DNA from: Rhabdothermincola sp037478855
GTDB taxonomy: Bacteria > Actinomycetota > Acidimicrobiia > Acidimicrobiales > Acidimicrobilacustridaceae
Length of the DNA: 41,537 nucleotides
Reading direction: 5' to 3'
Assembly (NCBI GenBank): GCA_037478855.1
Contig: JBBFLY010000023.1
Span: 1-41,537 of the forward strand
Positions 7,230 through 14,628 of this stretch are shown piece by piece. Positions within the stretch are counted from its first letter, which is position 1. Each line of letters starts with the position of its first letter. A program made the position numbers and the translations under genes. The notes beneath the pieces were generated by a model, which saw nothing but the letters and a program-made list of their open reading frames with translations, was not told where the DNA came from and made no database searches.

Positions 7230-8438
7230 TCACGAGCACGTCACGAGGGATCGCGCGGTGAGATCGCCGTAAAGCCGGCGCAGGCGCGCCGCGGTGGTGG
7301 ACCAGGTGTAGTGCCGGGCCATCCGCGCTGCGGCCACCGAGAACCGCTCAGCCAGTGCCGGGTCGGCGAGGATCTCACGCACGAACGCAGCGAAGGCCTC
7401 CGGCTGGCGTTCTTCCACCAGGAAGCCGGTCCGACCGTGCTGGACCAACGTGGTCAGCCCTCCGACGTTCGCCGCCACGACCGGCGTCCCACACGCTGCC
7501 GCCTCCAGCGCGACCAGCCCGAACGACTCCGAGCGGCTCGGCACGAGACACACATCCGCGCTGCGGTAGTAGGTGGAGAGCAGATGGTGCGGCTGCGGCG
7601 GCACGAAGCGGACCCGGTCCGCCACCCCGAGCTCGTCCGCCAGCGCACGGACGCGGCGCAGCTCGGCGTCGCCGTCGACCCCACTCGGCCCCCCCACCAC
7701 GACGAGCACCGCCCGGGGGTCGACCAGCGCGAGGCAGCGGATCGCGATCGTGAGGCCCTTGAGCGGCTGGATGCGGCCCACGAAGAGCAGCACCGGGTGG
7801 TCGCCCAGTCCGAGCGCGTGTCTCGCACCCCGACGATCGCCGGGGGAGAAGAACGCGTGGTCGACCCCCGGGGGCACGATCTCTACCCGCTCATGCCGGG
7901 CCCCGTACAGCTCGACGAGCTGCACGGCCTCGGCCTCGCACGACGCGAGCAGCGCATCGGAGCACGACACCACCTCAGTCTCGGCCCGGACCCGTCGGGC
8001 GGGCTCCGGATCACCGGTCTCAGCCTTCACCCGGGCCAGGGTGTGGAAGGTCGAGACCAGAGGGAGCGACAGCTCATGCTTGAGCCGGTGCCCCGCGACG
8101 CCCGACAACCAGTAGTTCGCGTGGATCGCATCGGCCCCCCCGCTGCGGCGCAGGTGCCATCCCACGCCCTCGGCGAACTCGTCGACGACCCCGGGAAGCT
8201 GCTCCTTGGTCAGGTCGAACGGGCCCGCCTCGACGTGCACCACCCGGAACCCGGGCTCGACCTCGACGACCGCCGGGAGGTCGTGCCGCCAACGGCGGAC
8301 GTAGACCGTCGAGTTGACGCCGGCCTGAGCCATCGCTCCGACCAGCTCACGGACGTAGACGTTCATGCCACCGCTGTCACCGATGCCCGGCTGCACGAGC
8401 GGTGAGGTGTGGAGCGACAGGACGGCGAGGTTGCGCAT
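7230..8438 (-). CDS. mshA: D-inositol-3-phosphate glycosyltransferase (mycothiol synthesis)
   Basis: The 402-residue GT4 glycosyltransferase has the MshA hallmarks: an N-terminus LSLHTSPLVQPGIGDSGGMNVYV that binds the inositol phosphate acceptor, HANYWLSGVAGHRLK, LVSTFHTLARVK, the VPPGVDHAFFSPGD segment, VGRIQPLKG, and the E-x7-E motif SESFGLVALEAAACGTPVVA that holds the UDP-sugar. It transfers GlcNAc from UDP-GlcNAc to 1L-myo-inositol 3-phosphate, the first committed step of mycothiol, the main low-molecular thiol of actinobacteria. The other msh genes are not in the window. The adjacent YbjN gene is a typical neighbour. The ATG start at 8438 lies 5 nt past the stop of the XRE gene. Confidence 0.95.
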   Translation of the reverse strand: MRNLAVLSLHTSPLVQPGIGDSGGMNVYVRELVGAMAQAGVNSTVYVRRWRHDLPAVVEVEPGFRVVHVEAGPFDLTKEQLPGVVDEFAEGVGWHLRRSGGADAIHANYWLSGVAGHRLKHELSLPLVSTFHTLARVKAETGDPEPARRVRAETEVVSCSDALLASCEAEAVQLVELYGARHERVEIVPPGVDHAFFSPGDRRGARHALGLGDHPVLLFVGRIQPLKGLTIAIRCLALVDPRAVLVVVGGPSGVDGDAELRRVRALADELGVADRVRFVPPQPHHLLSTYYRSADVCLVPSRSESFGLVALEAAACGTPVVAANVGGLTTLVQHGRTGFLVEERQPEAFAAFVREILADPALAERFSVAAARMARHYTWSTTAARLRRLYGDLTARSLVTCS

Positions 8439-8443
8439 ACGGA

Positions 8444-8812
8444 TCAGCTGGCGACCTGATCGACCGGATCGGACCCGGCACGGAACGTCTCGTAGATCTG
8501 GACCAACGTCTTCTTCTGCGTCTCCGTCAGCGCCGGGTCACGGCGGATCTCCCCCACGACGTCGACCGAGCCATCGCGCTGGTCGAGGATGCCAGCGCGC
8601 ACGTACAGGGTCTCCGCGGAGATCTGCAGGGCACGTGCGATCTGCTGGAGGATCTCCGCCGACGGCTTGCGCAGCCCACGCTCGATCTGGCTCAGGTAGG
8701 GGTTGGACACCCCCGCCAGCTCCGAGAGCCTGCGGAGCGACAGCTGACCGATCCGGCGCTGCTCACGGATGAACGCGCCGAGATCGCTCCAACGCTGCTC
8801 CAGCTCAGCCAC
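8444..8812 (-). CDS. XRE-family transcriptional regulator
   Basis: The 122-residue protein has an N-terminal Cro/C1-type HTH: LGAFIREQRRIGQLSLRRLSELAGVSNPYLSQIERGLRKPSAEILQQIARAL. The C-terminal part (ETLYVRAGILDQRDGSVDVVGEIRRD, then LTETQKKTLVQIYETFRA) resembles short actinobacterial XRE regulators such as Rv0474. It may bind its own promoter, but no clear operator was recognised. A -10 element TAACCT ends 8 nt before the GTG start, so the mRNA would be leaderless. mshA follows only 5 nt downstream, so this gene and mshA probably share a transcript. Confidence 0.88.
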   Translation of the reverse strand: MAELEQRWSDLGAFIREQRRIGQLSLRRLSELAGVSNPYLSQIERGLRKPSAEILQQIARALQISAETLYVRAGILDQRDGSVDVVGEIRRDPALTETQKKTLVQIYETFRAGSDPVDQVAS

Positions 8813-8820
8813 GTCCCCAA

Positions 8821-8826
8821 AGGTTA
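8821..8826 (-). promoter_or_regulatory. -10 element (TAACCT) before the XRE-mshA unit
   Basis: TAACCT on the minus strand is followed by 8 nt and the GTG at 8812. It lies between the RsiG-like stop (8834) and this start, so the XRE gene can be transcribed independently. Confidence 0.5.
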
Positions 8827-8833
8827 GGCCGGG

Positions 8834-9367
8834 TCACTCGAGCAGCGACTCCACCGACGCCTCGCCGGTGCGATACCGGCGGGTCAACTCGGCTTGGAGA
8901 GCGTCGATCCGCTCGTGGAAGGCCCGCCGACGGTCCGAGACCCGCCGCTCGATCTCGGTGAGGGCCACCTCAAACGAGCGGAGCTCCTCATCGGGCATGG
9001 CGGTCAACGAAAGGAGCCGGCCGTCCGCGAGCAGGGCGTCGAGCTGCGCGGACAGCTCCGGGTCGACCACGGTCGGCTCCAGGGTCTGGGGCAGCCGACC
9101 CACTCCCTGCGCTCGGGTTCCGTCAGCGAGCACCGCCGGAAGCTCCTCGACGAGCGACGACAGGTCAGCCGGCCCCGCCTCACCGGAAGCCCGCCGGGCA
9201 AGCTCACGCCTCACGACGTCGAGCGGCCCCTGCACCATCCGCCGCAGGTAGGACAAGCCGGTCTCGACCTCGATGCAGGCGGCGCGGTTCGCGCGGATGC
9301 GCTCGATCGGCTGGTGCTCCAGATCGTCGAGGAGGTCGGGGGAGAGCAGGTCCTCGGGGCTGGGCAT
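8834..9367 (-). CDS. rsiG: RsiG-like anti-sigma factor with c-di-GMP-binding motifs
   Basis: The 177-residue protein is helical and charged. It contains E35-x3-S39-x2-R42-x3-Q46-x3-D50, exactly the motif by which Streptomyces RsiG binds cyclic di-GMP. A second copy occurs near the C-terminus as E140-x3-S144-x2-R147-x3-H151-x3-D155, with His in place of Gln. In Streptomyces each motif lies on one helix of an antiparallel coiled coil, and the c-di-GMP-loaded protein sequesters the sigma factor WhiG. By analogy this protein would restrain a WhiG/FliA-type sigma factor when c-di-GMP is high; none is encoded in the window. Homologs are often labelled aerial mycelium formation proteins. The start ATG 9367 lies 8 nt after a -10 element. 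Confidence 0.82.
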   Translation of the reverse strand: MPSPEDLLSPDLLDDLEHQPIERIRANRAACIEVETGLSYLRRMVQGPLDVVRRELARRASGEAGPADLSSLVEELPAVLADGTRAQGVGRLPQTLEPTVVDPELSAQLDALLADGRLLSLTAMPDEELRSFEVALTEIERRVSDRRRAFHERIDALQAELTRRYRTGEASVESLLE

Positions 9368-9375
9368 CACGCCAG

Positions 9376-9381
9376 AGCGTA
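9376..9381 (-). promoter_or_regulatory. -10 element (TACGCT) before the RsiG-like gene
   Basis: TACGCT on the minus strand, then 8 nt, then ATG at 9367; no Shine-Dalgarno sequence is present, as expected for a leaderless mRNA. Confidence 0.5.
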
Positions 9382-9436
9382 CCCCCACCACCGGGAGTCG
9401 GCCGGGTGCGAGCCGGCCACCGCAGTCAGCCTCGGG

Positions 9437-9464
9437 CCGGGCGCCGGGCGCCGGGCGCCGGGCG
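9437..9464. repeat. Four tandem copies of CCGGGCG
   Basis: Four perfect 7-bp copies stand head to tail in the roughly 100-nt gap between the CdsA-like gene (stop at 9466) and the RsiG-like gene. It is a simple-sequence tract that could vary in copy number; no function is implied. Confidence 0.7.
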
Positions 9465-9465
9465 C

Positions 9466-10284
9466 TCAGAGCAGATACCCCCACAGCATCCACGCCCACA
9501 CCGGGGTGACGAGCAGGTAGGAGTCAAGTCGACGCAGCGCCGGCACCCGGGCGTCGGCTGCTGGTGCGAGCACGGGCGCAACGAAGCGCCCGAGCGGTGC
9601 CAGCACGGCGACGAGTCCGCCGAACACCCAGGCGGGGCCGCTCTCGAACGAGCCGGGCTCGAACACGGCCACCGCGAACGTGAGCACGAGCACGGCAGCG
9701 ATGCCGGCGACCGGGCCTTCGACGGGGCTCGCCGCGCCGGTACCGACGAGGTAGTCGCCGGTCTCGTAGCCGGAGACCAGCAGGATCAGGATCACCAGCG
9801 CTGCGGTGTCGGTGCGGGCCAGGAAGACCGCCGACGCCGCCGCCAGCGCGACGAAGAAGCCACAGCGCAGGGTGTACCCGGCGGTGGCGACCGGGTGCAG
9901 CTGTGGGTCCCGGCGCAAGGCGGCCGCAACGACGGCGGCGACGGCGAACGCCATGGCACCCAGTCCGACGAGACCGATGCCGAGCGTGGCCGCGAGCGGC
10001 AGCGCAAGTGCGCCCACACCCGCGACCAGCCTGCTCGGCCGCCAGCCGACCCGGCGCCAGGCCGCGGCCGTCTGCAGCGCCGCCACCGCGGCGACGGCTG
10101 CGAACACGAGCGCCACCGCCACCGTGCCGGCCGCCGCCGCGGCAACCGCGACGACGAACCAGAGGATCCCCATCCGCACCCGTGGGCCCTCCAGGTCGTA
10201 GCCGCTCACGAGGCGGTCGACCCAAGCGAACGCGAGCAGGTCGCCGGCCGCGTCGGCCCGGGCCGGCCCCCCTGTGCGTCTCAC
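9466..10284 (-). CDS. Divergent CdsA-like integral membrane protein
   Basis: The protein has about 272 residues and seven or eight hydrophobic segments. The C-terminal part has features reminiscent of phosphatidate cytidylyltransferases (CTP:phosphatidate, giving CDP-diacylglycerol): YETGDYLVGTGAASPVEGPVAGI recalls the D-x-GAY...SP-KT-EG region, and LRRLDSYLLVTPVWAWML recalls the DRxDS signature near the C-terminus. The Lys and the HGG of the classical signature are missing, so catalytic activity is doubtful. GTG 10284 overlaps the MoaD-like stop codon (GTGA); GTG 10287 is equally possible. The protein might be a degenerate paralog of CdsA or another membrane enzyme. Confidence 0.6.
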   Translation of the reverse strand: MRRTGGPARADAAGDLLAFAWVDRLVSGYDLEGPRVRMGILWFVVAVAAAAAGTVAVALVFAAVAAVAALQTAAAWRRVGWRPSRLVAGVGALALPLAATLGIGLVGLGAMAFAVAAVVAAALRRDPQLHPVATAGYTLRCGFFVALAAASAVFLARTDTAALVILILLVSGYETGDYLVGTGAASPVEGPVAGIAAVLVLTFAVAVFEPGSFESGPAWVFGGLVAVLAPLGRFVAPVLAPAADARVPALRRLDSYLLVTPVWAWMLWGYLL

Positions 10285-10532
10285 CACAGCCCGACCGCGC
10301 CGCCTGACACCGGCGGAAGCACCGCGATCTCATCGGTCTCCCGCACAGGCGCATCACGGTCGATCGGTTCGCCGTTGCACCACACCCGACTCCCGGCGAG
10401 CACCTCGGCGAACGCGCGCCCGTACCGAGTCTGCGCCGCCTCCAGCACCTCACCGACGGTGGCGCCGGGAACCGTGTCACGACCCGTTCCGGCCGCCTCC
10501 CTGGCCGAGGCGAACAGGCGGAGTGTCGCCAT
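10281..10532 (-). CDS. MoaD/ThiS-family sulfur carrier protein with a C-terminal tail
   Basis: The 83-residue protein has the ubiquitin-like pattern of MoaD: MATLRLFASAREAAG, then VGEVLEAAQTRYG, VWCNGEPIDRDAPVRETDEIAVLPPVSGG. MoaD and ThiS normally end with the Gly-Gly that is adenylated and thiocarboxylated. Here GG is followed by five more residues, AVGLW, before the stop. Such tails occur in some sulfur carriers that are trimmed by a JAMM-type protease; otherwise the protein would be inactive as a carrier. The tail overlaps the start of the downstream membrane protein gene. No MoaE, MoeB or cysteine synthase gene is adjacent, so the pathway (molybdopterin, thiamine or cysteine) is not set. 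Confidence 0.85.
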   Translation of the reverse strand: MATLRLFASAREAAGTGRDTVPGATVGEVLEAAQTRYGRAFAEVLAGSRVWCNGEPIDRDAPVRETDEIAVLPPVSGGAVGLW

Positions 10533-10539
10533 GGCCGAA

Positions 10540-10545
10540 AGCCTA
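10540..10545 (-). promoter_or_regulatory. -10 element (TAGGCT) before the MoaD-like gene
   Basis: TAGGCT on the minus strand followed by 7 nt and the ATG at 10532 implies a leaderless transcript for the MoaD-CdsA-like pair. Confidence 0.5.
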
Positions 10546-10599
10546 GTGCCGGACCCGAGACCCCAGTCTCCCCCGCGGGGGAACCCGGTCGCCGTCGGC

Positions 10600-10623
10600 C
10601 GGTAGGAGGCGGCGAACCTACCG
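10600..10623. repeat. Inverted repeat in the moaD-like/phosphatase divergent region
   Basis: CGGTAGG and CCTACCG form perfect 7-bp arms around a 10-bp spacer. A third partial copy (CGGTAGC) overlaps the phosphatase -10 element. The placement between divergent promoters suits an operator, but no candidate regulator is known. Confidence 0.4.
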
Positions 10624-10669
10624 CTCTCCCCAGCAGACCCGGCATCCGGAGGGGGCGACCACGAACCGG

Positions 10670-10675
10670 TAGCGT
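10670..10675 (+). promoter_or_regulatory. -10 element (TAGCGT) before the histidine phosphatase gene
   Basis: TAGCGT lies 10 nt upstream of ATG 10686; the leader would be only a few nucleotides long. Confidence 0.45.
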
Positions 10676-10685
10676 GGCGGCCCGT

Positions 10686-11276
10686 ATGACCCGGATCCTG
10701 CTCGTCCGTCACGGCCAGTCGGCGTGGAACGCGGAGGGCCGCTGGCAAGGGCGAGCCGATCCTCCGCTCTCCCAGCTCGGCCGGCTCCAAGCCCGTCACG
10801 CTGCCGCGCGACTCGGCGAGGTCGACGTCATCATCGCCTCGCCCCTGCAGCGCGCCTTCGACACGGCCCGCATCATCGCTGACGAGCTCGGCGTGGGCCC
10901 GGTGCTTCCCGAACCGGACCTCGTCGAGCGCGATGCGGGCGAGTGGTCAGGGCTCACCCGTGCCGAGATCGAGGAGCGGTGGCCGGGGTGGATCGAAGCC
11001 GGACGGCGACCTCCGGGCTACGAAGACGATGCGTCGGTGCTGGAGCGCGCGACCCGGGCACTGGCCCGCATCGAGCGCGAACACCGGGGGGCCAACGTCG
11101 TCGTGGTCTGCCATGGGGGGATCATCTACGCGCTCGAGGGCCACCACGGCGACCCGGTCGGACGCATCCCAAACCTGGGAGCCCGCCGGATCGTGCACCA
11201 CGGCAGCCACCTCGAGCTCGGCGAGCGGCTGCTGCTGGTCGGCGAGGACGAGCTGACCGTGCCCAGCGTGCTCTGA
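10686..11276 (+). CDS. Histidine phosphatase (phosphoglycerate mutase-like) family protein
   Basis: The protein has 196 residues and belongs to the histidine phosphatase superfamily. The catalytic RHG motif is at the N-terminus (ILLVRHGQSAWN), a SPLQRAFDTARI segment supplies the conserved Arg, ERDAGEWSGLTRAEIE carries the proton-donor Glu, and VVVCHGG holds the second catalytic His. The size fits small GpmB/CobC-type phosphatases rather than 2,3-bisphosphoglycerate-dependent Gpm1. The substrate is not predictable from the sequence. ATG 10686 is preferred to GTG 10674, which lies inside the putative -10 element. It converges on the secreted propeller gene, 18 nt away. Confidence 0.9.
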   Translation: MTRILLVRHGQSAWNAEGRWQGRADPPLSQLGRLQARHAAARLGEVDVIIASPLQRAFDTARIIADELGVGPVLPEPDLVERDAGEWSGLTRAEIEERWPGWIEAGRRPPGYEDDASVLERATRALARIEREHRGANVVVVCHGGIIYALEGHHGDPVGRIPNLGARRIVHHGSHLELGERLLLVGEDELTVPSVL

Positions 11277-11294
11277 GTGCCCCGGGCGCCGGGC

Positions 11295-13805
11295 CTATCC
11301 GAACCAACCCGCCACATCCGCGATCACGTTCGTCGAGCCGCGGTTGTTGAAGACGCTGACCTTCCCGCCGGCGCCGACCTTGACGGTGACCGCGTTCGGG
11401 ATCGTCCAGCCCGCCTGCCAGTTCAGGCTCGACACCGTCGGGCGGGCCTGGCCCTTCGGCCACACCGACAGGTACGACGACGCGGTGGTGCCCGTGACCG
11501 TCACGTTCAGCAGCACTCCGGTCGCGGCGGGGTCGACGCCGCCCACGCCGGTGACCTGCACGTCGCGGGTCGTGCCCGCCTGCCAGGGCGTCGAGTACGG
11601 GCCCACCTGCTCGGGCGGAGGACGCGAGTCCTGGATGCGGACCGGTACGAGGGGGTGGAACGTCGCGCCGGTCATCTGCTTGTAGTACCCGACGATGTCC
11701 GCGACGACGTCGGTCTGGCCGCGGTTGTTGAAGATGCTGATCTTGCCCTCCGCGCCGACCTTCACGGTGACCGCGTTCGGGATCGTCCAGCCCGCCTGCC
11801 AGTTCAGGCTCGACACCGTCGGGCGGGCTTGGCCCTTCGGCCACACCGACAGGTACGACGACGCGGTGGTGCCCGTGACCGTCACGTTCAACACCACCGC
11901 GACCGCGTCAGGGGGTACACCGGCGACGCCGGTGACCTGCACGTCGCGGGTTGTGCCCGCCTGCCAGGGTGTCGAGTACGGGCCGACCTGCTCCGGCGCG
12001 GGGCGCGAGTCGAGGATCCGCAGGGGATCGAGCGGGGTAAGACCCGCGCCGACCCCGGTCAGGTAGTAGCCGACGACATCGACGATGACGTCAGCCTGGC
12101 CGCGGTTGTTGAAGATGCTGACCTTGCCCTCCGCGCCGACCTTCACGGTGACCGCGTTCGGGATCGTCCAGCCCGCCTGCCAGTTCAGGCTCGACACCGT
12201 CGGGCGGGCTTGGCCCTTCGGCCACACCGACAGGTACGACGACGCGGTGGTGCCCGTGACCGTCACGTTCAACACCACCGCCTCGGCGCCGGCGGGCACG
12301 CCGCCCACACCGGCGACCTGCACGTCACGGGTTGTGCCCGCCTGCCAGGGCGTCGAGTACGGGCCCACCTGGTACGGGAGAGGTCGGGAATCGAGGATCC
12401 GAACCGGATCGAGGGGCGTGAAGCGGGCACCGGGCGCCGGGGGGTCGCCGAGGTCCCGAACGTAGGTGGCGGAGTTCTCCCCGCTCCCGCCACCCCGAAG
12501 GTTGGTCGCGTAGGACTCGAAGGCGATGTACCGACCGGTAGCGGAGATCCGCGGCCCGTCGTCGAAGTACGGGTCCTCAGAGTCGCCGTTGGCCTCGAAA
12601 CCGGTTCGCGTCAGCGAGACCCGCTGCGTCGTACCTCGGTGACGGTCCCGGACGAAGACGTCAAGAGCCTCGTTCGTGTCATCCGGGACGATGTCGTCCG
12701 CGTCGCTCGTATAGGTGATGAAGCGCCCGTCGGCCGAGATCGCTGGCAGGAAGGAATCACCAGCGGGTGCCGTGTCGCCGGTGGCCACCGACACCAGCTC
12801 CGTCGTTCCGGAGACCCGATCATGGACGAAGACGTCGTTGTTCGGGCCACCATCGCGTGGGTCCAGGTTGGTCGCATCCGAGTCGAACGCCACGAACCGC
12901 CCGTCGACGGAGATGACCGGGTTGTGCGCATCGCCGATGGCGCTGTGGCCACCGCTGTCGACCGAGACGAGCGTCGTCGTCCCGCTCTGTCGGTCCCGCA
13001 GGTAGATGCAGCTGCTGTTGGCCGGAGCGTCGCCGCCCAGGTTGCCCGCGGTCGACTCGAAGGCGACGAAGCGCCCGTCGGCGGAGATCGACGGGTTCCC
13101 CGACGGGCCATCCCCGACCGCACCGCCCGAGGAGACTGACACCAGCTCCAAGGAGCCAGTCACCCGATCGCGCACGTAGACCTGGCTGCCGGTCGTACCG
13201 CCCGGCCAGAGGTTCGTCGCCGACGACGCGAACGCGACGTAGCGCCCACCCGCCGACAACGTCCCTTGCAACGAGTGATCGTTCGCCTGCTCGCCTCCAG
13301 CTCCGACCGAGACCCGCTCAACGGTCCCGGTGACAAGCGTGAACACGAAGAGATCCCACTTGAGGTTGGTGTCACCGACGACGAGGTTTGAGGCGAACGA
13401 GCGGAACAGCACGGTGCCGCCGTCCGCACTGATGGACACCGGGATGGAGGCGGCATCGCCGGGGAGTCCACCCAACCCACGCGACACGAGTGTGACCGGG
13501 GTGGCGTCACTCCCCAGCCCGGGCCCGCGCAGGTATGCCTGGGTCGGCGTCCCGGGTACCCCGGGCAGGGTGTCGGGGGAGGTCGAGGAGAACGCGAGGT
13601 ACCGGCCGTCCACGGAGAGCTGACCTGCCCATCCGTTGACGATCTGCCCGTTCAGGTTCGCCGACCCCCGGAGGGTCGTGGGGACCGATTCAGCCGCTCC
13701 GGCCTCGCGGGCCGGGGTTGTCGCGACGAGGCCGCTGAGCGCGAGGGCGCTGATCAGCAGCAGGGAGAGCCGGCGGGGTCGACGGGCTGCTCGCCAGGGG
13801 GGCAT
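11295..13805 (-). CDS. Secreted TolB-like beta-propeller protein with three C-terminal repeats
   Basis: The protein has 836 residues. The Arg-rich start MPPWRAARRPRR, then LSLLLISALALSGLVAT, is a signal peptide with a cleavage site around AGA-AES. Residues about 45-450 hold seven or more PD40/WD40-like blades, each with a version of ISADGRFVAFES or SAGGRYVAFAS, and YVRDR or VHDRVSG turns. Residues about 460-836 are three copies of a 127-residue unit starting TPLDPVRILDSRP and ending in ADVVGYY, a module common at the C-terminus of extracellular actinobacterial proteins. The role may be cell-surface binding or adhesion. A -10 element lies 7 nt before the ATG at 13805. The gene is 18 nt from the convergent phosphatase gene. 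Confidence 0.88.
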   Translation of the reverse strand: MPPWRAARRPRRLSLLLISALALSGLVATTPAREAGAAESVPTTLRGSANLNGQIVNGWAGQLSVDGRYLAFSSTSPDTLPGVPGTPTQAYLRGPGLGSDATPVTLVSRGLGGLPGDAASIPVSISADGGTVLFRSFASNLVVGDTNLKWDLFVFTLVTGTVERVSVGAGGEQANDHSLQGTLSAGGRYVAFASSATNLWPGGTTGSQVYVRDRVTGSLELVSVSSGGAVGDGPSGNPSISADGRFVAFESTAGNLGGDAPANSSCIYLRDRQSGTTTLVSVDSGGHSAIGDAHNPVISVDGRFVAFDSDATNLDPRDGGPNNDVFVHDRVSGTTELVSVATGDTAPAGDSFLPAISADGRFITYTSDADDIVPDDTNEALDVFVRDRHRGTTQRVSLTRTGFEANGDSEDPYFDDGPRISATGRYIAFESYATNLRGGGSGENSATYVRDLGDPPAPGARFTPLDPVRILDSRPLPYQVGPYSTPWQAGTTRDVQVAGVGGVPAGAEAVVLNVTVTGTTASSYLSVWPKGQARPTVSSLNWQAGWTIPNAVTVKVGAEGKVSIFNNRGQADVIVDVVGYYLTGVGAGLTPLDPLRILDSRPAPEQVGPYSTPWQAGTTRDVQVTGVAGVPPDAVAVVLNVTVTGTTASSYLSVWPKGQARPTVSSLNWQAGWTIPNAVTVKVGAEGKISIFNNRGQTDVVADIVGYYKQMTGATFHPLVPVRIQDSRPPPEQVGPYSTPWQAGTTRDVQVTGVGGVDPAATGVLLNVTVTGTTASSYLSVWPKGQARPTVSSLNWQAGWTIPNAVTVKVGAGGKVSVFNNRGSTNVIADVAGWFG
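11298..12431 (-). repeat. Three 381-bp tandem repeats within the propeller gene
   Basis: Units begin at equal steps: the same GTGACCGCGTTCGGGATC core starts at 11386, 11767 and 12148, exactly 381 bp (127 codons) apart. Stretches of more than 100 bp inside the units are almost identical on the DNA level, including synonymous sites, so the copies were made or homogenised recently. Confidence 0.9.
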
Positions 13806-13812
13806 CTTGTCT

Positions 13813-13818
13813 ACTCTA
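13813..13818 (-). promoter_or_regulatory. -10 element (TAGAGT) before the propeller gene
   Basis: TAGAGT on the minus strand, 7 nt before ATG 13805, with no Shine-Dalgarno sequence; fits a leaderless mRNA. The remainder of 13819-13934 shows nothing else distinct. Confidence 0.45.
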
Positions 13819-13934
13819 GACGCCACCCCCCTGTGCGGCGGCCGCGCCACAGACTGCATCGCGCCCGTCCGCCCCGGATCACCCGCAGGCTGCCCGGAAC
13901 CGCTCTCCGCCGATCCCCGCGTGTGCCTGGAAGC

Positions 13935-14612
13935 TCAGGTCCCATGGAGCGCGCGGCGTCCCGTCACCAGCACGTGGGGATGCAGGTAGCCCCGGTCGAG
14001 ACGCTCGATGGAGACGTCAAGACCCGCTCTGCGCAGCTCCTGGGCGAGCTGGGCTGAGCTGGCGAACTCGAGCGCCGAGCCTGCCGTGATTCGCAGCACC
14101 CTCGTCGCCAGGAGCTCCTGGAACGCGGCCAGCCGGTGCTTCCAGCGCGGCGCCGTGTCGGTCTCCTTCACCAGCAGCACGCCACCCGGGCGCAAGGCGG
14201 TCGCGCACCGCCGGAGCAGCTGCGCGCGGGCCTCTGCGCCGAGCAGGTAGAGCACGTCCACGACGACGATCGCGTCCCACGCATCCCCGGGCAACGAGCC
14301 GTCCGGGGAGATCTCGAAGGAGATCGGTCGGTCCGCGAGGCGGCCAGCCGCCTGCCGGGCCAGCTCGATCTTGTGGCCGTCGATGTCGACACCGGTGACC
14401 TCCCGACCCGACGAGCACGCCGCGAGGTAGAGGCTGACGAGCCCGTGGCCGCACCCAACGTCGAGCACCCGCCCGACGCGGGGCACCCGCCGCTCGAGCT
14501 CCTCGATCGGACAGGTCAACCATCGGACCCGAACGTGGAAGCGGTCGCCGGGGGGCGCGTCGGCGTACCCGGCGAGCGTGGCACGGGCGATGGTCGAGCG
14601 CGGCAGCCTCAC
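13935..14612 (-). CDS. Class I SAM-dependent methyltransferase
   Basis: The protein has 225 residues. Motif I is VGRVLDVGCGHGLVSLYLA, motif II includes VTGVDIDGHKIELARQAA, and the post-II segment is WDAIVVVDVLYLLGAEARAQLLRRCATALRPGGVLLVKETD, all typical of small-molecule or lipid methyltransferases. It is the last gene of a minus-strand group with a YdjC deacetylase, a GT2 and a mannosyltransferase-like gene, so a glycolipid or isoprenoid-linked sugar is a plausible target. GTG 14612 is the best start; it lies 16 nt after the deacetylase stop. Upstream in-frame codons overlap the deacetylase gene and are not coding-like. Confidence 0.82.
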   Translation of the reverse strand: MRLPRSTIARATLAGYADAPPGDRFHVRVRWLTCPIEELERRVPRVGRVLDVGCGHGLVSLYLAACSSGREVTGVDIDGHKIELARQAAGRLADRPISFEISPDGSLPGDAWDAIVVVDVLYLLGAEARAQLLRRCATALRPGGVLLVKETDTAPRWKHRLAAFQELLATRVLRITAGSALEFASSAQLAQELRRAGLDVSIERLDRGYLHPHVLVTGRRALHGT

Positions 14613-14628
14613 GACAGCACCGCCAGGT

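Noticed and set aside
6816..8405. Plus-strand ORF of 529 codons opposite mshA and the YbjN gene
   Set aside because: Pure complement of two well-supported conserved genes; low-complexity, unlikely composition.
9437..9464. CCGGGCG tandem repeat as a CRISPR or regulatory array
   Set aside because: Seven-base units with no spacers; a simple-sequence tract only.
11298..12431. 381-bp repeats as a mobile element or CRISPR
   Set aside because: They are in frame and encode a 127-residue protein module repeated within one gene.
11277..13139. Long plus-strand ORF of 620 codons opposite the propeller gene
   Set aside because: It is antisense to a gene with a signal peptide and repeats; its translation is Arg/Val/Asp-rich and has no domain. 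Long antisense frames are expected in GC-rich DNA.
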